The notes under the pieces: generated by a model
Told to the model about the DNA's origin: nothing
The model's input: only the letters and a program-made list of their open reading frames with translations
Database searches by the model: none
Source: Bradyrhizobium sp. B124
GTDB taxonomy: Bacteria > Pseudomonadota > Alphaproteobacteria > Rhizobiales > Xanthobacteraceae
DNA length: 64,000 bases
Assembly: GCF_038967635.1 (NCBI RefSeq)
Contig: NZ_CP152413.1
Span: 5,956,001-6,020,000, forward strand
Direction: 5' to 3'
Shown here: positions 1 to 9,511 of the stretch, one piece after another
Numbering within the stretch: position 1 is the first letter of the stretch
Layout: the number at the start of each line of letters is the position of its first letter
Program-made: the position numbers and the translations under genes

Positions 1-1459
1 TGAACAGCATCACCAGCTGGTAGTCGTGCGAGAATGCGATGATCTGCGACTGCGCGGCCACCATCCTGTCGGCCATCGCGCGGCCGGCATCGGTGTTGAG
101 GTTGATCATGCCGGCGACATCGGGCATCTGCAGCGCGTGGTTGAACGGATTGATCTGCTCCGACAGCTTTGCGTAGATCCGCCGACCGCCTTCGGTGAGC
201 TGCGCGATCACGATCGAGATGCCGACCGAGCTCGCGACGTTGCGGAACAGCGTCAGCATCGAGGTGCCGTCGGTACGCAATTGGTTCGGCAGAGTCAGGA
301 ACGCCACCGTCGACAGCGGCACGAACACGAGGCCGAAGCCAAAACCCTGGATCACGCTGACGACGATGATCTCTCTTGCCTGGGTCATGTCGGTCCAGCC
401 GGTCATCTGGAACAGCGATGCCGCGGTCAGCGCGAGGCCGGAGACGATCAGCGTCCGCGCCTCGATGTAGCGCATCAGGCGGCCGACCAGCATCATCGCG
501 ACGAAGGTGCCGGCGCCGCGGGTCGCCAGCAACAGGCCGGCAGTAATGATTGGATAGCCGACCACGTTCTGCAGATAGGGCGAGGACAGCGCCATGGTCG
601 AATACAGCACGAGGCCCATCACCGTCATGAACACGACGCCGCCGAGAAAATTGCGGTCCTTGAAGATCGCGAACTGGATGAACGGCTTGTCGGTGGTCAG
701 CGAATGGGCGAAGAAGAAATAGGCGCCGACCGCCGCCACAATGAACTCGATCATGATCTCGTTGGATTCCAGCCAGCCGAGCTGCTCGCCGCGGTCGAGC
801 GCGAGCTGCAGCGCGCCGATCGCGACCGCGAGCGCGCCGAAGCCGAACCAGTCGAAGCGCAGCGCGTGGTCCTGCCTGGTCTCGTCCATGAACACCGCGA
901 GGCCGAGCACGGTGAAGGCGCCGAACGGCAGATTGACGAAGAACACCCAGTGCCACGAATAGGTCTCGGTCAGCCAGGCACCGAGCGAGGGGCCCATGAT
1001 CGGGCCCATCATCACGCCCATGCCCCAGATCGACATCGCCTTGGCGCGCTCATGCAGCGCGTAGGAATCGAGCATCACCGCCTGCGACAGCGGCACCAGC
1101 GCCGCGCCGAACACGCCCTGCAACAGGCGGAACAGCACCATCTGGTTGATGTCCTGCGCCAGGCCGCAGAACACCGAGGCGACGGTGAAGCCGGCCGAGC
1201 AGATGATGAAGATGCGCTTGCGGCCGAAGCGGTTGGCGATCCAGCCCACCGGGGCGGTCATGATCGCGGCCGCGACGATGTAGGAGGTCAGCACCCAGTT
1301 GATCTGGTCCTGCGAGGCCGACAGCGAACCCTGCATATAGGGCAGCGCGACGTTGGCGATCGTGGTGTCGAGCGCTTGCATGATCGTCGCGGTCATCGCG
1401 CAGATCGTCACCATGTTCCGGCGCATGCCGGGCACGGCGGATGGTGACGGTGCATTCAT
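1..1459 (-). CDS. emrB: DHA2-family MFS drug efflux pump, EmrB/QacA type (3' end cut by window edge)
   Basis: Inner-membrane proton-driven exporter, expected to work with the adjacent EmrA adaptor and an outer-membrane channel to extrude hydrophobic drugs. The gene starts at 1459 on the minus strand and about 486 codons are visible before the left edge. The early sequence carries the DHA2 signature region: an N-terminal membrane segment, then QALDTTIANVALPYM at about residues 25-40, then QINWVLTSYIVAAAIMTAP. The last visible residues (SHDYQLVMLF) match the region close to the C-terminus of EmrB proteins, so little is missing. The start lies 6 bases after the emrA stop, which indicates one transcript marR-emrA-emrB. 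The substrate cannot be told from sequence. Confidence 0.93.
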   Translation of the reverse strand, partial: MNAPSPSAVPGMRRNMVTICAMTATIMQALDTTIANVALPYMQGSLSASQDQINWVLTSYIVAAAIMTAPVGWIANRFGRKRIFIICSAGFTVASVFCGLAQDINQMVLFRLLQGVFGAALVPLSQAVMLDSYALHERAKAMSIWGMGVMMGPIMGPSLGAWLTETYSWHWVFFVNLPFGAFTVLGLAVFMDETRQDHALRFDWFGFGALAVAIGALQLALDRGEQLGWLESNEIMIEFIVAAVGAYFFFAHSLTTDKPFIQFAIFKDRNFLGGVVFMTVMGLVLYSTMALSSPYLQNVVGYPIITAGLLLATRGAGTFVAMMLVGRLMRYIEARTLIVSGLALTAASLFQMTGWTDMTQAREIIVVSVIQGFGFGLVFVPLSTVAFLTLPNQLRTDGTSMLTLFRNVASSVGISIVIAQLTEGGRRIYAKLSEQINPFNHALQMPDVAGMINLNTDAGRAMADRMVAAQSQIIAFSHDYQLVMLF

Positions 1460-1465
1460 CGCGTC

Positions 1466-2641
1466 TTAGTCCTGATGGTCCGGGTGCGCGGAGGCCGAGC
1501 GCAGCCCGAGCAGGCCGGCCAGCGTGCGGCGGTGGTTGGTGTCGATCGTCGCGTAGACGCTCATGCCGGCCTTCAGCTTCTTCACGAACGGATCGTTCTC
1601 GTCGAAGTAGATCCGCACCGGCACCCGCTGCACCACCTTGACGAAGTTGCCGGTGGCGTTCTGCGGCGGCAGGATCGCGAACTGCGCGCCGGTGCCGGGC
1701 GACAGCGAGCCGATCTTGCCCTTGAATTCATGGTTCGGGAACGCGTCGACGTCGAGCGTCACCGGCTGACCGACCGCGACATAGGTGAAGTCGCTTTCCT
1801 TCGGATTGGCGTCGACCCAGGGGTGGTCGACGTCGATCACCGAGAACACCGGTGCGCCCGCGGCGACGAAGCGGCCGAGCTGGATCTGATCGACCTGGGT
1901 CGCCACGCCGTCCATCGGCGCGCGCAGTACGGTGTGATCGAGATTGCGCTGGGCGTCGTCGAGCTTGGCCTTGGCCTGGGCGTAGGGCGGGAAGCGTTCG
2001 ATCGGCAAGTCGACATCGCCGAGCAGCTGCGTCTTGGCGTTGGAGATCTGCTGCCTGATGTATTGAGCAAGGCTCTCGGCCGTGACCTGCGCGTTGGCCG
2101 CGTTGTCGAGGTCGAGCTGCGAGCCGAAATTCTGCTTGGCGAGCGTCGATTTGCGATCGACGTCCTTCTTCTTCAGTTCGATGCTCTGCTGGGCGAATTC
2201 CAGCATCCTGGTGTTGATCTTGATGTTGTCGACCAGATTGTCATAGGTGGTCCTGGTCTGGTCGAGCGCCGCCTTGGCCTGGTCGACCGCGAGGCGGTAC
2301 GGCACCGGATCGATCTCGAACAGCTCGTCGCCCTTCCTGACGTGCTGGCCTTCCTTCACGACGATCTTGTCGATCTTGCCGGAGATTTCCGGCGTGATCA
2401 GCACCTTCTGCGCGCCGACATAGGCGTCGTCGGTGCCGACATAGCGGCCGCCATTGAGATAGAACACGCCGCCGCCGATCACCGCCACGATCGGCAGCAC
2501 GACGAGCAGCAGCACCCGGCGATAGCGCCGCAGGCCTGCCATCAGGCGACGGCGCGGCGCGCGGCTCGCCTTGCCCGACGGCGCCGGCTCGCCCGGATTG
2601 CTCTTCTGTTCGGGGGCCAGCTTGAGGACGGGTTCAGCCAT
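1466..2641 (-). CDS. emrA: EmrA-like membrane fusion protein (HlyD family)
   Basis: Periplasmic adaptor of a tripartite efflux pump, linking the EmrB exporter to an outer-membrane channel. The start at 2641 is chosen because AAAGGA lies 8 bases upstream. An in-frame ATG 48 bases further up lacks a ribosome site. That leaves 391 aa. A basic cytoplasmic N-terminus is followed by one membrane anchor at about residues 43-62. After it come the biotinyl-lipoyl-like half (GTDDAYVGAQ, then GQHVRKGDELFEIDP), a long alpha-helical hairpin (about 115-215) and the second lipoyl half (LRAPMDGVATQV). The start overlaps the marR stop by 8 bases, suggesting coupled translation. Confidence 0.93.
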   Translation of the reverse strand: MAEPVLKLAPEQKSNPGEPAPSGKASRAPRRRLMAGLRRYRRVLLLVVLPIVAVIGGGVFYLNGGRYVGTDDAYVGAQKVLITPEISGKIDKIVVKEGQHVRKGDELFEIDPVPYRLAVDQAKAALDQTRTTYDNLVDNIKINTRMLEFAQQSIELKKKDVDRKSTLAKQNFGSQLDLDNAANAQVTAESLAQYIRQQISNAKTQLLGDVDLPIERFPPYAQAKAKLDDAQRNLDHTVLRAPMDGVATQVDQIQLGRFVAAGAPVFSVIDVDHPWVDANPKESDFTYVAVGQPVTLDVDAFPNHEFKGKIGSLSPGTGAQFAILPPQNATGNFVKVVQRVPVRIYFDENDPFVKKLKAGMSVYATIDTNHRRTLAGLLGLRSASAHPDHQD

Positions 2642-3113
2642 AGCGTTGTTCCTTTCGGGAGGGCTCGCCGGCTGGGTTTTGGATGGCATTGCGAACGTTT
2701 TCCTTGATCGATTCCAATTGAGTGAGCAGGCGGTGCGCGTCAGCGGGGCTGATGCCCTCGAGCGCGGTCGCGGTGAGTTCGGAGCGCAGGCCGGCCAGCT
2801 TCCCGAGCAGCGGGCGCGCGGCCTTTTTCAGATAGAGGCGGTTGACGCGGCGGTCGTTCTCGTCGCTGCGGCGCTCGATCCAGTCATTGTCGCAGAGCTT
2901 GTCGATCAGCCGCGTCAGGGTGATCGGCTGCATCTCGAGCAGCTCGGCGAGCTCGGTCTGCTTCAGCCCTTCCTGGCGTTCCACCTTCGACAGCACGGCC
3001 CATTGCGCACGGGTAATGCCGTAGCGCGCGGCCTCCTTGTCGGCGTAGACGCGGATCAGCCGGAACAATTCGCCCAGCGTAAACATGAAGTTCGCGTCCA
3101 CAGAACTGCGCAT
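2634..3113 (-). CDS. MarR-family transcriptional regulator of the emrAB operon
   Basis: Winged-helix repressor, first gene of a marR-emrA-emrB operon, so it probably represses its own operon until a drug ligand binds. The reading frame extends to an ATG at 3128, but the ATG at 3113 is preferred: GGAG sits 9 bases before it, while the upper ATG has no ribosome site and overlaps the candidate operator. This gives 159 aa, normal for MarR. Visible parts are the recognition-helix region (LAELLEMQPITLTRLIDKL) and the wing with the DxNDRR-type motif (RRSDENDRRVNRLYL). The stop overlaps the emrA start. The family call is firm; the target operon is inferred from position. Confidence 0.9.
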   Translation of the reverse strand: MRSSVDANFMFTLGELFRLIRVYADKEAARYGITRAQWAVLSKVERQEGLKQTELAELLEMQPITLTRLIDKLCDNDWIERRSDENDRRVNRLYLKKAARPLLGKLAGLRSELTATALEGISPADAHRLLTQLESIKENVRNAIQNPAGEPSRKEQRYG

Positions 3114-3126
3114 CAATGTTGTCTCC

Positions 3127-3156
3127 ATAAGCTTGCAATATAATAAGCTTGCTTAT
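3127..3156. promoter_or_regulatory. Candidate MarR operator: direct repeat plus inverted repeat upstream of marR-emrAB
   Basis: ATAAGCTTGC occurs twice, at 3127-3136 and 3143-3152, 16 bases apart. The second copy sits in the inverted repeat ATAAGC-TT-GCTTAT (3143-3156). The region is far richer in A+T than its surroundings. It abuts the preferred marR start and is a plausible autoregulatory site. This is inferred from position and symmetry only. Confidence 0.5.
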
Positions 3157-3290
3157 GAATTCTGCATGCCAGGTTAACGGGGGGCTGCCCCGCATGGCGC
3201 ACATGGCTGCAAGGCGGTGAGGGACTGGCTTCGGTATTGGGCTTGGGCCGGGCTATGGGAACGGGCGCAGAAATGCTACATATCCGGGCA

Positions 3291-3776
3291 ATGAGCCTCG
3301 CCAAGCCGACATTTCCTGCCCCCGACCACGATCACGGCCGCTGCGCCGCGGACGCGATGGCGCATGCCGAACAGGTGTGCGCGCGCCGCAGCCAGAAATT
3401 CACCTCGATCCGGCGTCAGGTGCTGCAGGCGCTGCTGTCGAGCCATCGACCGCTCGGCGCCTATGAGGTGATCGACGAACTGGCCAAGACGATGCCGCGC
3501 CCGGCACCGATTACCGTCTATCGCGCGCTCGACTTCCTGATGGAAAACGGCCTCGTTCATCGCATCGAGAGCCGCAACGCTTTCCTCGCCTGCGCGCACG
3601 ATCATGACGAAACCTCGATGGTGGCGTTCCTAATCTGCGACCATTGCGGCTCGGTCGGCGAAATCCCCGCTGCGCCTGTCGCGCAAAGCCTGACCGCCGC
3701 GGCGCGGGCCTCGGGCTTCATCCCAAAGCTCTCCGTGGTCGAGATCGCCGGCACCTGCGCGCATTGCCAGAAATGA
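3291..3776 (+). CDS. Fur-family metalloregulator, Zur-like
   Basis: Metal-responsive DNA-binding repressor, most like Zur (zinc uptake regulator). The frame opens at 3237; the ATG at 3291 gives a 161-aa protein of usual Fur/Zur length and is preferred, though no strong ribosome site distinguishes the two. Visible are the winged-helix core (RRQVLQALLSSHRPLGAYEV) and ITVYRALDFLMENGLVHRIES. Two CxxC pairs for structural zinc lie at about 116-119 (CDHC) and 156-159 (CAHC), with a His-rich segment ACAHDHDE between. The His/Cys pattern favours Zur over Fur or PerR. No znuABC genes are nearby, so targets are unknown. Divergent from the marR operon. Confidence 0.85.
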   Translation: MSLAKPTFPAPDHDHGRCAADAMAHAEQVCARRSQKFTSIRRQVLQALLSSHRPLGAYEVIDELAKTMPRPAPITVYRALDFLMENGLVHRIESRNAFLACAHDHDETSMVAFLICDHCGSVGEIPAAPVAQSLTAAARASGFIPKLSVVEIAGTCAHCQK

Positions 3777-3801
3777 TCGTTCTTGGCCGAGACCCTTCTC
3801 C

Positions 3802-3885
3802 CGTCATTGCGAGGAGCGAAGCGACGAAGCAATCCATGCCTCGGCAAGTGGCGAAATGGATTGCCTCGCTCCGCTCGCAATGACG
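3802..3885. repeat. Palindromic intergenic repeat, CGTCATTGCGAGGAGCGAAG family
   Basis: Long imperfect inverted repeat. The left arm (CGTCATTGCGAGGAGCGAAG, then GCAATCCAT) is mirrored by ATGGATTGCCTCGC and GCTCGCAATGACG on the right. A second copy lies at 50175-50262. It looks like a REP-type element that can fold as RNA. Confidence 0.8.
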
Positions 3886-3944
3886 ATCCAAGCGACACGC
3901 GAAGACTAGCAACAACAGGCCGATAGGCCGGCCCGCGAGGAAAC

Positions 3945-4901
3945 ATGTCGACCCAAGCGATCACAGCCCACGTCACGAGGCCGGTCAGCGTCGGCCACGG
4001 GCTGCCGCCCGGCGCCATCGCATTGATGCTGATGCTGTGCGTGAGCTGGGGCTTCAACCAGCTGGCGGTGAAGCTTGCGCTGCCTGATGTGCCCCCGATG
4101 TTGCAGGCGCTGATCCGCTCCTCAGGCGCGCTGCCCGTGATGCTGATCGTCGGCCGCCTGCGCGGCGTCAAATTCTTCGAGCGCGACGGCACGCTGCTGC
4201 CGGGCGTGATCGCCGGGCTGATGTTCGGCTGCGAGTTCGTGCTGATCTTCACTGGCCTCACCTTCACCTCGGCGTCGCGCGCCTCGGTCTTCCTCTACAC
4301 CGCGCCGTTCTTCGTCGCGCTCGGCTCGCACCAGTTCCTCGGCGAGCGTCTGTCGACCGTGCAGTGGAGCGGGCTGGCGCTGAGCTTTGCCGGCGTCGCG
4401 CTCGCGATCGGCGTGCCGCAGCCGAATGTCGACGCCAAGGTGCTGCTCGGCGATCTCATGGTGGTCGGCGGCGGCGCGCTGTGGGCGGCAACCACGCTGG
4501 TCGCCAAGGGCACAAACCTGCGCAGGGCCGCGCCGGAAAAGGCGCTCGGCTACCAGGTCGCGATCTCGATCCCGATTCTCGGCCTCGCCGCCTGGATCGC
4601 GGGCGAGCGGATCGAGCACGTGCCGAGCGCGCTGTCGATCTCGCTGCTCGCCTATCAGGCGGTCTGGGTGGTGGGCTGCACTTTTGTCATCTGGTTTGCG
4701 ATGGTGAAGACCTATTCGGCGAGCAAGCTGTCGGCCTTCACCTTCGTCACGCCGCTGTTCGGCGTGGTCGCGGCCTATTTCATCATGCACGACACGCTGA
4801 CGGCGGTGTTCGGCGTCGCCGCGCTGCTCGTGATCGCCGGCCTCTATCTCGTCAACAAGCCCGACCCGAAGGTGACGCCGGATCCGAACGTTCCGGCGTG
4901 A
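3945..4901 (+). CDS. DMT-superfamily transporter (EamA family)
   Basis: Inner-membrane exporter or permease of the drug/metabolite transporter superfamily, 318 aa with about ten hydrophobic segments in two EamA repeats. The first starts near residue 25 (LMLMLCVSWGFNQLAVKLAL) and the second near residue 165 (LGDLMVVGGGALWAATTLVA). The family feature of a short loop ending in a conserved Glu is seen at FLGERLS. The C-terminus is a soluble proline-rich tail. Substrate unknown; neighbours give no hint. It follows a palindromic repeat and is probably transcribed alone. Confidence 0.88.
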   Translation: MSTQAITAHVTRPVSVGHGLPPGAIALMLMLCVSWGFNQLAVKLALPDVPPMLQALIRSSGALPVMLIVGRLRGVKFFERDGTLLPGVIAGLMFGCEFVLIFTGLTFTSASRASVFLYTAPFFVALGSHQFLGERLSTVQWSGLALSFAGVALAIGVPQPNVDAKVLLGDLMVVGGGALWAATTLVAKGTNLRRAAPEKALGYQVAISIPILGLAAWIAGERIEHVPSALSISLLAYQAVWVVGCTFVIWFAMVKTYSASKLSAFTFVTPLFGVVAAYFIMHDTLTAVFGVAALLVIAGLYLVNKPDPKVTPDPNVPA

Positions 4902-5209
4902 GGCTCAGGCGCCCGACGATTCGAGCGTCGTGTCGCCCTAGCAAGGCTCGGACAGATCATGTCGCGAGAATGCGAAGCTGCGTCCCAGCCCACCCTGTCA
5001 TCGCCCGGCTCGACCGGGCGATCCAGTACGCCGCGGCCTCTCGATTCAAGCACTGGCGTCTCTGGAATACTGGATCGCCCGGTCGAGCCGGGCGATGACA
5101 CCGAGATGAGGTGCGCAATAGCGGTGCGCGGTATCGCACGAAATCGATCGTCAGCGTCGTCCTGGCTTTCGCCAGGACGACGGAGGAGGAGGCTTCACGC
5201 CTCCGTCCA
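4902..5209. repeat. Intergenic region with two palindromic repeats
   Basis: About 300 bases without a gene between convergent genes. At 4996-5100 an inverted repeat has arms of about 35 bases built around TCATCGCCCGGCTCGACCGG and its complement. At 5155-5182 is a shorter perfect hairpin, CGTCGTCCTGGC-TTTC-GCCAGGACGACG. Neither is followed by a T-run, so they are repeats more than classical terminators, though they may stop transcription from either side. Confidence 0.7.
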
Positions 5210-6085
5210 CTATCCGACCTCGATCGGCAGCGACTCATCCTTCGCCCATTCGCCCATCGAGCCGTCATAGAGCGTGAGGTTGTCGTAGCCGAGCCGATGC
5301 AGCTGAAACAGGTCGATGGTTGCGGAGATGCCGCCGCCGCAATAGGCGACGACGCGCTTGTCTTTGGTGATGCCTTGCGCGGCGAAGGTTGCTTCCGCCT
5401 CCGCAAGCGGCACGAACGTCTTGCCCTTGGGATCGATCAGGCTTGCTGCCGGCACGCTGACGCTGCCGGGGATGCGGCCGGGCCTGCCGTATCGGCTTGG
5501 CTCCAGTCCCCTGTAGAATTGCGGGCCGAGCGCATTGACGATCACGGTGTCGCGCTCCGTAGTCGCGGCGAGCACGTCACGCTTGCCGACGAACATGCCG
5601 TCCTTCGGCCGCGCCGAGAACGTGGCCTGCGGATAGCCGCCGGCAAGCCCGGTCTCGATGTCGCGTCCCTCGGCGGTCCATTTGTCGATGCCGCCGTCGA
5701 GCACTGCGGCGCCGTCAAAGCCGAGCGAATGCAGCATCCACCAGAACCGCGTCGCCCACATCGCCGTCCCGATCGAATAGAGCACCACGCGGCTGTTGGC
5801 CGAGATGCCGTGGCGGCCGAAGGCGGCCTCGAGCTGGGCCGTCGGCGGCATCATGAAGCGCAGCTCGGTGCGGGGATCGGAGAATTCGGCCTGCAAATCG
5901 AGGAAATTCGCGCCAGGGATGTGGCCGGCCTCGAATGTCTGGCGGCCCGAGACGACGACATAGGGAATGCCGCTGCCGGCCGGGGCCGGCTCCAGATAGG
6001 TCGTGCAGTCGAACAGGCGCAGCTCGGGCCGGGTCAGGATCTCGGCAAGTTCCGCCGTGGTGATCAGCTCGCTATGGCCGGCCAT
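5210..6085 (-). CDS. sseA: 3-mercaptopyruvate/thiosulfate sulfurtransferase (two rhodanese domains)
   Basis: Transfers sulfane sulfur from 3-mercaptopyruvate or thiosulfate to a thiol or cyanide acceptor in the cytoplasm. The 291 aa contain two rhodanese domains. The N-terminal one is inactive (FEAGHIPGANFLDLQ near 72-86). The C-terminal one carries the catalytic Cys249 in the loop CGGGISA. The usual mercaptopyruvate sulfurtransferase loop is CG[S/T]GVTA, so the third position differs slightly here, and substrate preference is not certain. It stands alone between palindromic repeats. Confidence 0.9.
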   Translation of the reverse strand: MAGHSELITTAELAEILTRPELRLFDCTTYLEPAPAGSGIPYVVVSGRQTFEAGHIPGANFLDLQAEFSDPRTELRFMMPPTAQLEAAFGRHGISANSRVVLYSIGTAMWATRFWWMLHSLGFDGAAVLDGGIDKWTAEGRDIETGLAGGYPQATFSARPKDGMFVGKRDVLAATTERDTVIVNALGPQFYRGLEPSRYGRPGRIPGSVSVPAASLIDPKGKTFVPLAEAEATFAAQGITKDKRVVAYCGGGISATIDLFQLHRLGYDNLTLYDGSMGEWAKDESLPIEVG

Positions 6086-6122
6086 GTCACGCCCTCCGGG
6101 AATGATCTTAAGGGGATGCTAG

Positions 6123-6168
6123 TGCATGATCCGAAAAAGTGGGTACCGGTTTTTCGAAAAGATCATGC
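6123..6168. repeat. Palindromic repeat, GCATGATC...GATCATGC family
   Basis: Inverted repeat with ends GCATGATC (6123-6130) and GATCATGC (6161-6168), and inner arms around CCGAAAAAGT and TTTTTCGAAAA. Diverged relatives lie at 15601-15660, 21850-21895, 28695-28742 and 32591-32640. Confidence 0.75.
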
Positions 6169-6218
6169 TCAAACCAAAGGAGTCCGCCGGATCACATGAA
6201 AAGCTGTCACTTTGCCCT

Positions 6219-6275
6219 TTGATTCACCCCAATTCGGCCCAATATAGCTAGCCATGCAGGACGCCGCTGCATGGC
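6219..6275 (+). promoter_or_regulatory. Candidate ispG promoter with a perfect hairpin at the start site
   Basis: TTGATT (6219-6224) and TATAGC (6243-6248), 18 bases apart, form a plausible sigma-70 promoter. Directly downstream, GCCATGCAG (6251-6259) and CTGCATGGC (6267-6275) form a perfect 9-bp inverted repeat around a 7-base loop, covering the expected transcription start. It leaves a leader of about 145 bases before the ispG ATG. It could be an operator or a leader hairpin; no regulator is known from this window. Confidence 0.45.
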
Positions 6276-6402
6276 TTGCGTTTGGCCTCAATCGGCGTCA
6301 TAAGCTGTTGAATTCACTCCGAAACATCACCGTTTGGCCCGTCTTGCGCGAGGCCCATCGCCCCCTTGGTGAATGTCACCAAAACCTGATATTCGAGACG
6401 CC

Positions 6403-7692
<1,290 letters not shown>

Positions 7693-7720
7693 TTTCACTT
7701 CGCGCGTAACCCACACTCCA

Positions 7721-7912
7721 CCGTCGTCCCGGCGAAAGCCGGGACCCATAACCCCAGGCGGCGGTTATGGCGCGAGATGCGGGTTACCAGCCTTCGCAAA
7801 ACACAATCCTGTGGTTATGGCTCCCGGATCTGCGCTCCGCTTCGCTGCGCTTGTCCGGGACGACGGATATGCTTGCGGCGCGGATTGCGCTTCGCTCCAT
7901 CCGGGCTACCAT
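7721..7912. repeat. Long palindromic repeat, GTCGTCCCGGCGAAAGCCGG family plus an attached half-repeat
   Basis: Left arm CCGTCGTCCCGGCGAAAGCC then GGGACCCATAACC (7721-7753); right arm GGTTATGGCTCCCGG...GTCCGGGACGACGG, ending at 7866. A partial copy of the GGATTGCGCTTCGCTCCATC-CGGGCTAC family follows at about 7879-7911. It fills the ispG to dioxygenase gap. Related copies are at 13343-13465 and 35756-35877. Confidence 0.75.
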
Positions 7913-7943
7913 GCTCCAATCAAGAACCATCGGGAGAACGCCC

Positions 7944-8837
7944 ATGAGCTCGCTGTCCGGCAAGCAGGGTCCGCGCTACCGCCACCTGGCCGACCAATCC
8001 GAGCCCTATGAGACCATTGGCGTCGAGAAGCTGACGCCGATCATCGGTGCGGAAATCTCTGGCGTCGATATTGGCAGACTGGTCGGCGACGATGCGCGCT
8101 CCAACCGGCAGATGGACGAGATCCATCGCGCGCTCGCCGAAAACCTCGTCATCTTCTTCCGCGACCAGCACATCAGCCCCGACCAGCATCTCGCCTTCGG
8201 CCGCAAGTTCGGCGAGCTGCACGTGCACCCGGCCGCGCCCAATGAGGGCGATCCGGCGCTGATGAAGATCTATGCCGACAAGGATAGCCCACGCGCCAAT
8301 GGCGAAGGCTGGCACACCGACGTGTCCTGCGATCTCGAGCCGCCGATGGGCTCGATCCTCTACATCAAGCAGTGCCCGCCGCGTGGCGGCGACACGCTGT
8401 TCGCCAACATGTACGCCGCCTATGAGGCGCTGTCGGACCGCATGAAGGCCTATCTCGACGGGCTGACCGCGCTGCACGACGGCGAGCAGACCTATCGTGG
8501 GCTGTACGCCAATTATGGCGTCGCCGACAAACGGGAATATCCCCGCGCCGAGCATCCGGTGGTCCGCACCCATCCGGTCACCGGCAAGAAATCGCTCTAC
8601 GTCAATCGCGGCTTCACCCGCTTCATCGTCGGCATCCCGCGCGACGAGAGCGACGCCATGCTGGCCTATCTCTACCAGCATGCGGAGAACCCGCTGTTCC
8701 AGTGCCGCTTCCGCTGGACCGAGAACGCGATCGCGTTCTGGGACAATCGCTGCGCCCAGCACCGCGCGATGTGGGACTACTGGCCGCACACCCGTTCCGG
8801 CACCCGCGTGACCGTGAAGGGCGAGCGGCCGGTGTGA
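7944..8837 (+). CDS. TauD/TfdA-family Fe(II)/2-oxoglutarate-dependent dioxygenase
   Basis: Non-haem iron oxygenase coupling 2-oxoglutarate decarboxylation to hydroxylation of a small substrate. The TauD/TfdA family includes taurine and aryloxyalkanoate dioxygenases. The start at 7944 has GGGAGAA 7 bases upstream; the frame opens earlier at 7767 but runs through a palindromic repeat. This gives 297 aa. The iron facial triad is visible as H124 and D126 (GWHTDVSC) and H273 (CAQHRAMWDYWPH). The 2-oxoglutarate-binding Arg is likely in SGTRVTV near residue 287. No tauABC or sulfonate transport genes are adjacent, so taurine should not be assumed as substrate. Confidence 0.88.
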   Translation: MSSLSGKQGPRYRHLADQSEPYETIGVEKLTPIIGAEISGVDIGRLVGDDARSNRQMDEIHRALAENLVIFFRDQHISPDQHLAFGRKFGELHVHPAAPNEGDPALMKIYADKDSPRANGEGWHTDVSCDLEPPMGSILYIKQCPPRGGDTLFANMYAAYEALSDRMKAYLDGLTALHDGEQTYRGLYANYGVADKREYPRAEHPVVRTHPVTGKKSLYVNRGFTRFIVGIPRDESDAMLAYLYQHAENPLFQCRFRWTENAIAFWDNRCAQHRAMWDYWPHTRSGTRVTVKGERPV

Positions 8838-9116
8838 GGACAGCGTCGGCCTTGCGCCGTCGCGCCGGCCGCGGCTGAGCTCGATGCTTCAGTCTGCCCA
8901 AAGCTGCGCGGTTAACAGGGGTAATCCTTGCGGGTCATAGTATCCGTGAGCCGGTGAGCCCTATGATGCCCGATCATAATGGGCGATATCACCATGCGGC
9001 AGGTGATACTGGACGCGCGCAGACATGAGAGCATCGTCATTCGCGTCGACGGGAACTCAGCTTGTGAAAGTGCCGGCTCGCGCGTCAGATCGGATCGAGC
9101 GCCATTTGCTCCGAGG

Positions 9117-9449
9117 ATGATGCGCCGGGCGGCTCCGCTATGGTGCGCAGCAACCCTCGCGCTGACGTGTCCTTCGGATGGGCCGGGTTCTGGCGGCGTC
9201 GCGCACGCGCAGTCCAACGGCCTCGCCGGTAATTCCCCGCAACTTGCACAAGCCAAGACGAACCCTGCGAGGGACGTTGGTCCAGCTGCAGAACAACCGC
9301 AAAGCGCGGACGTGCTCGCCCGCGAACTCGCGACAGCGCGGCGAGACATTGAATTGTTGCAGGGCTTGCTGACCAAGGCGCGCGATCTCTATGCGAAGGC
9401 TGAGGCCGGTGAATCGAGGGGGCAAGGCGCATTCAAGGCGCTGCGTTGA
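9117..9449 (+). CDS. Small exported protein of unknown function with a C-terminal helix
   Basis: Unrecognised protein. The frame is open from 8979, but the ATG pair at 9117/9120 (GAGG just before) begins a plausible signal peptide (RRAAPLWCAATLALTC) with an AHA cleavage box before QSNG. About 110 aa result. After a low-complexity linker, the last 45 residues (ADVLARELATARRDIELLQG onward) read as a charged amphipathic helix or short coiled coil. It lies 62 bases ahead of the TAXI receptor gene on the same strand and looks like the first gene of a four-gene exported-protein operon. The start is uncertain and function is unknown. Confidence 0.6.
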   Translation: MMRRAAPLWCAATLALTCPSDGPGSGGVAHAQSNGLAGNSPQLAQAKTNPARDVGPAAEQPQSADVLARELATARRDIELLQGLLTKARDLYAKAEAGESRGQGAFKALR

Positions 9450-9511
9450 TCGAACGATCTTTGCAGCAAGAGCGAACGCGCTGACGGGATGTCGTGCAAA
9501 GGAGCTGGTCG

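Noticed and set aside
26-1447. Long plus-strand frame at the left edge
   Set aside because: Antisense of emrB. The translation is His/Arg/Glu/Asp-rich and has no domain; the minus strand reads as a clear DHA2 transporter.
3267-3290. Possible Zur box (GAAATGCTACATATC) before the Zur-like gene
   Set aside because: Only one half-site resembles the alphaproteobacterial Zur motif and the second arm is missing.
8979-9116. Upstream extension of the small exported protein
   Set aside because: The extra 46 residues lack a ribosome site and would bury the signal peptide inside the protein.
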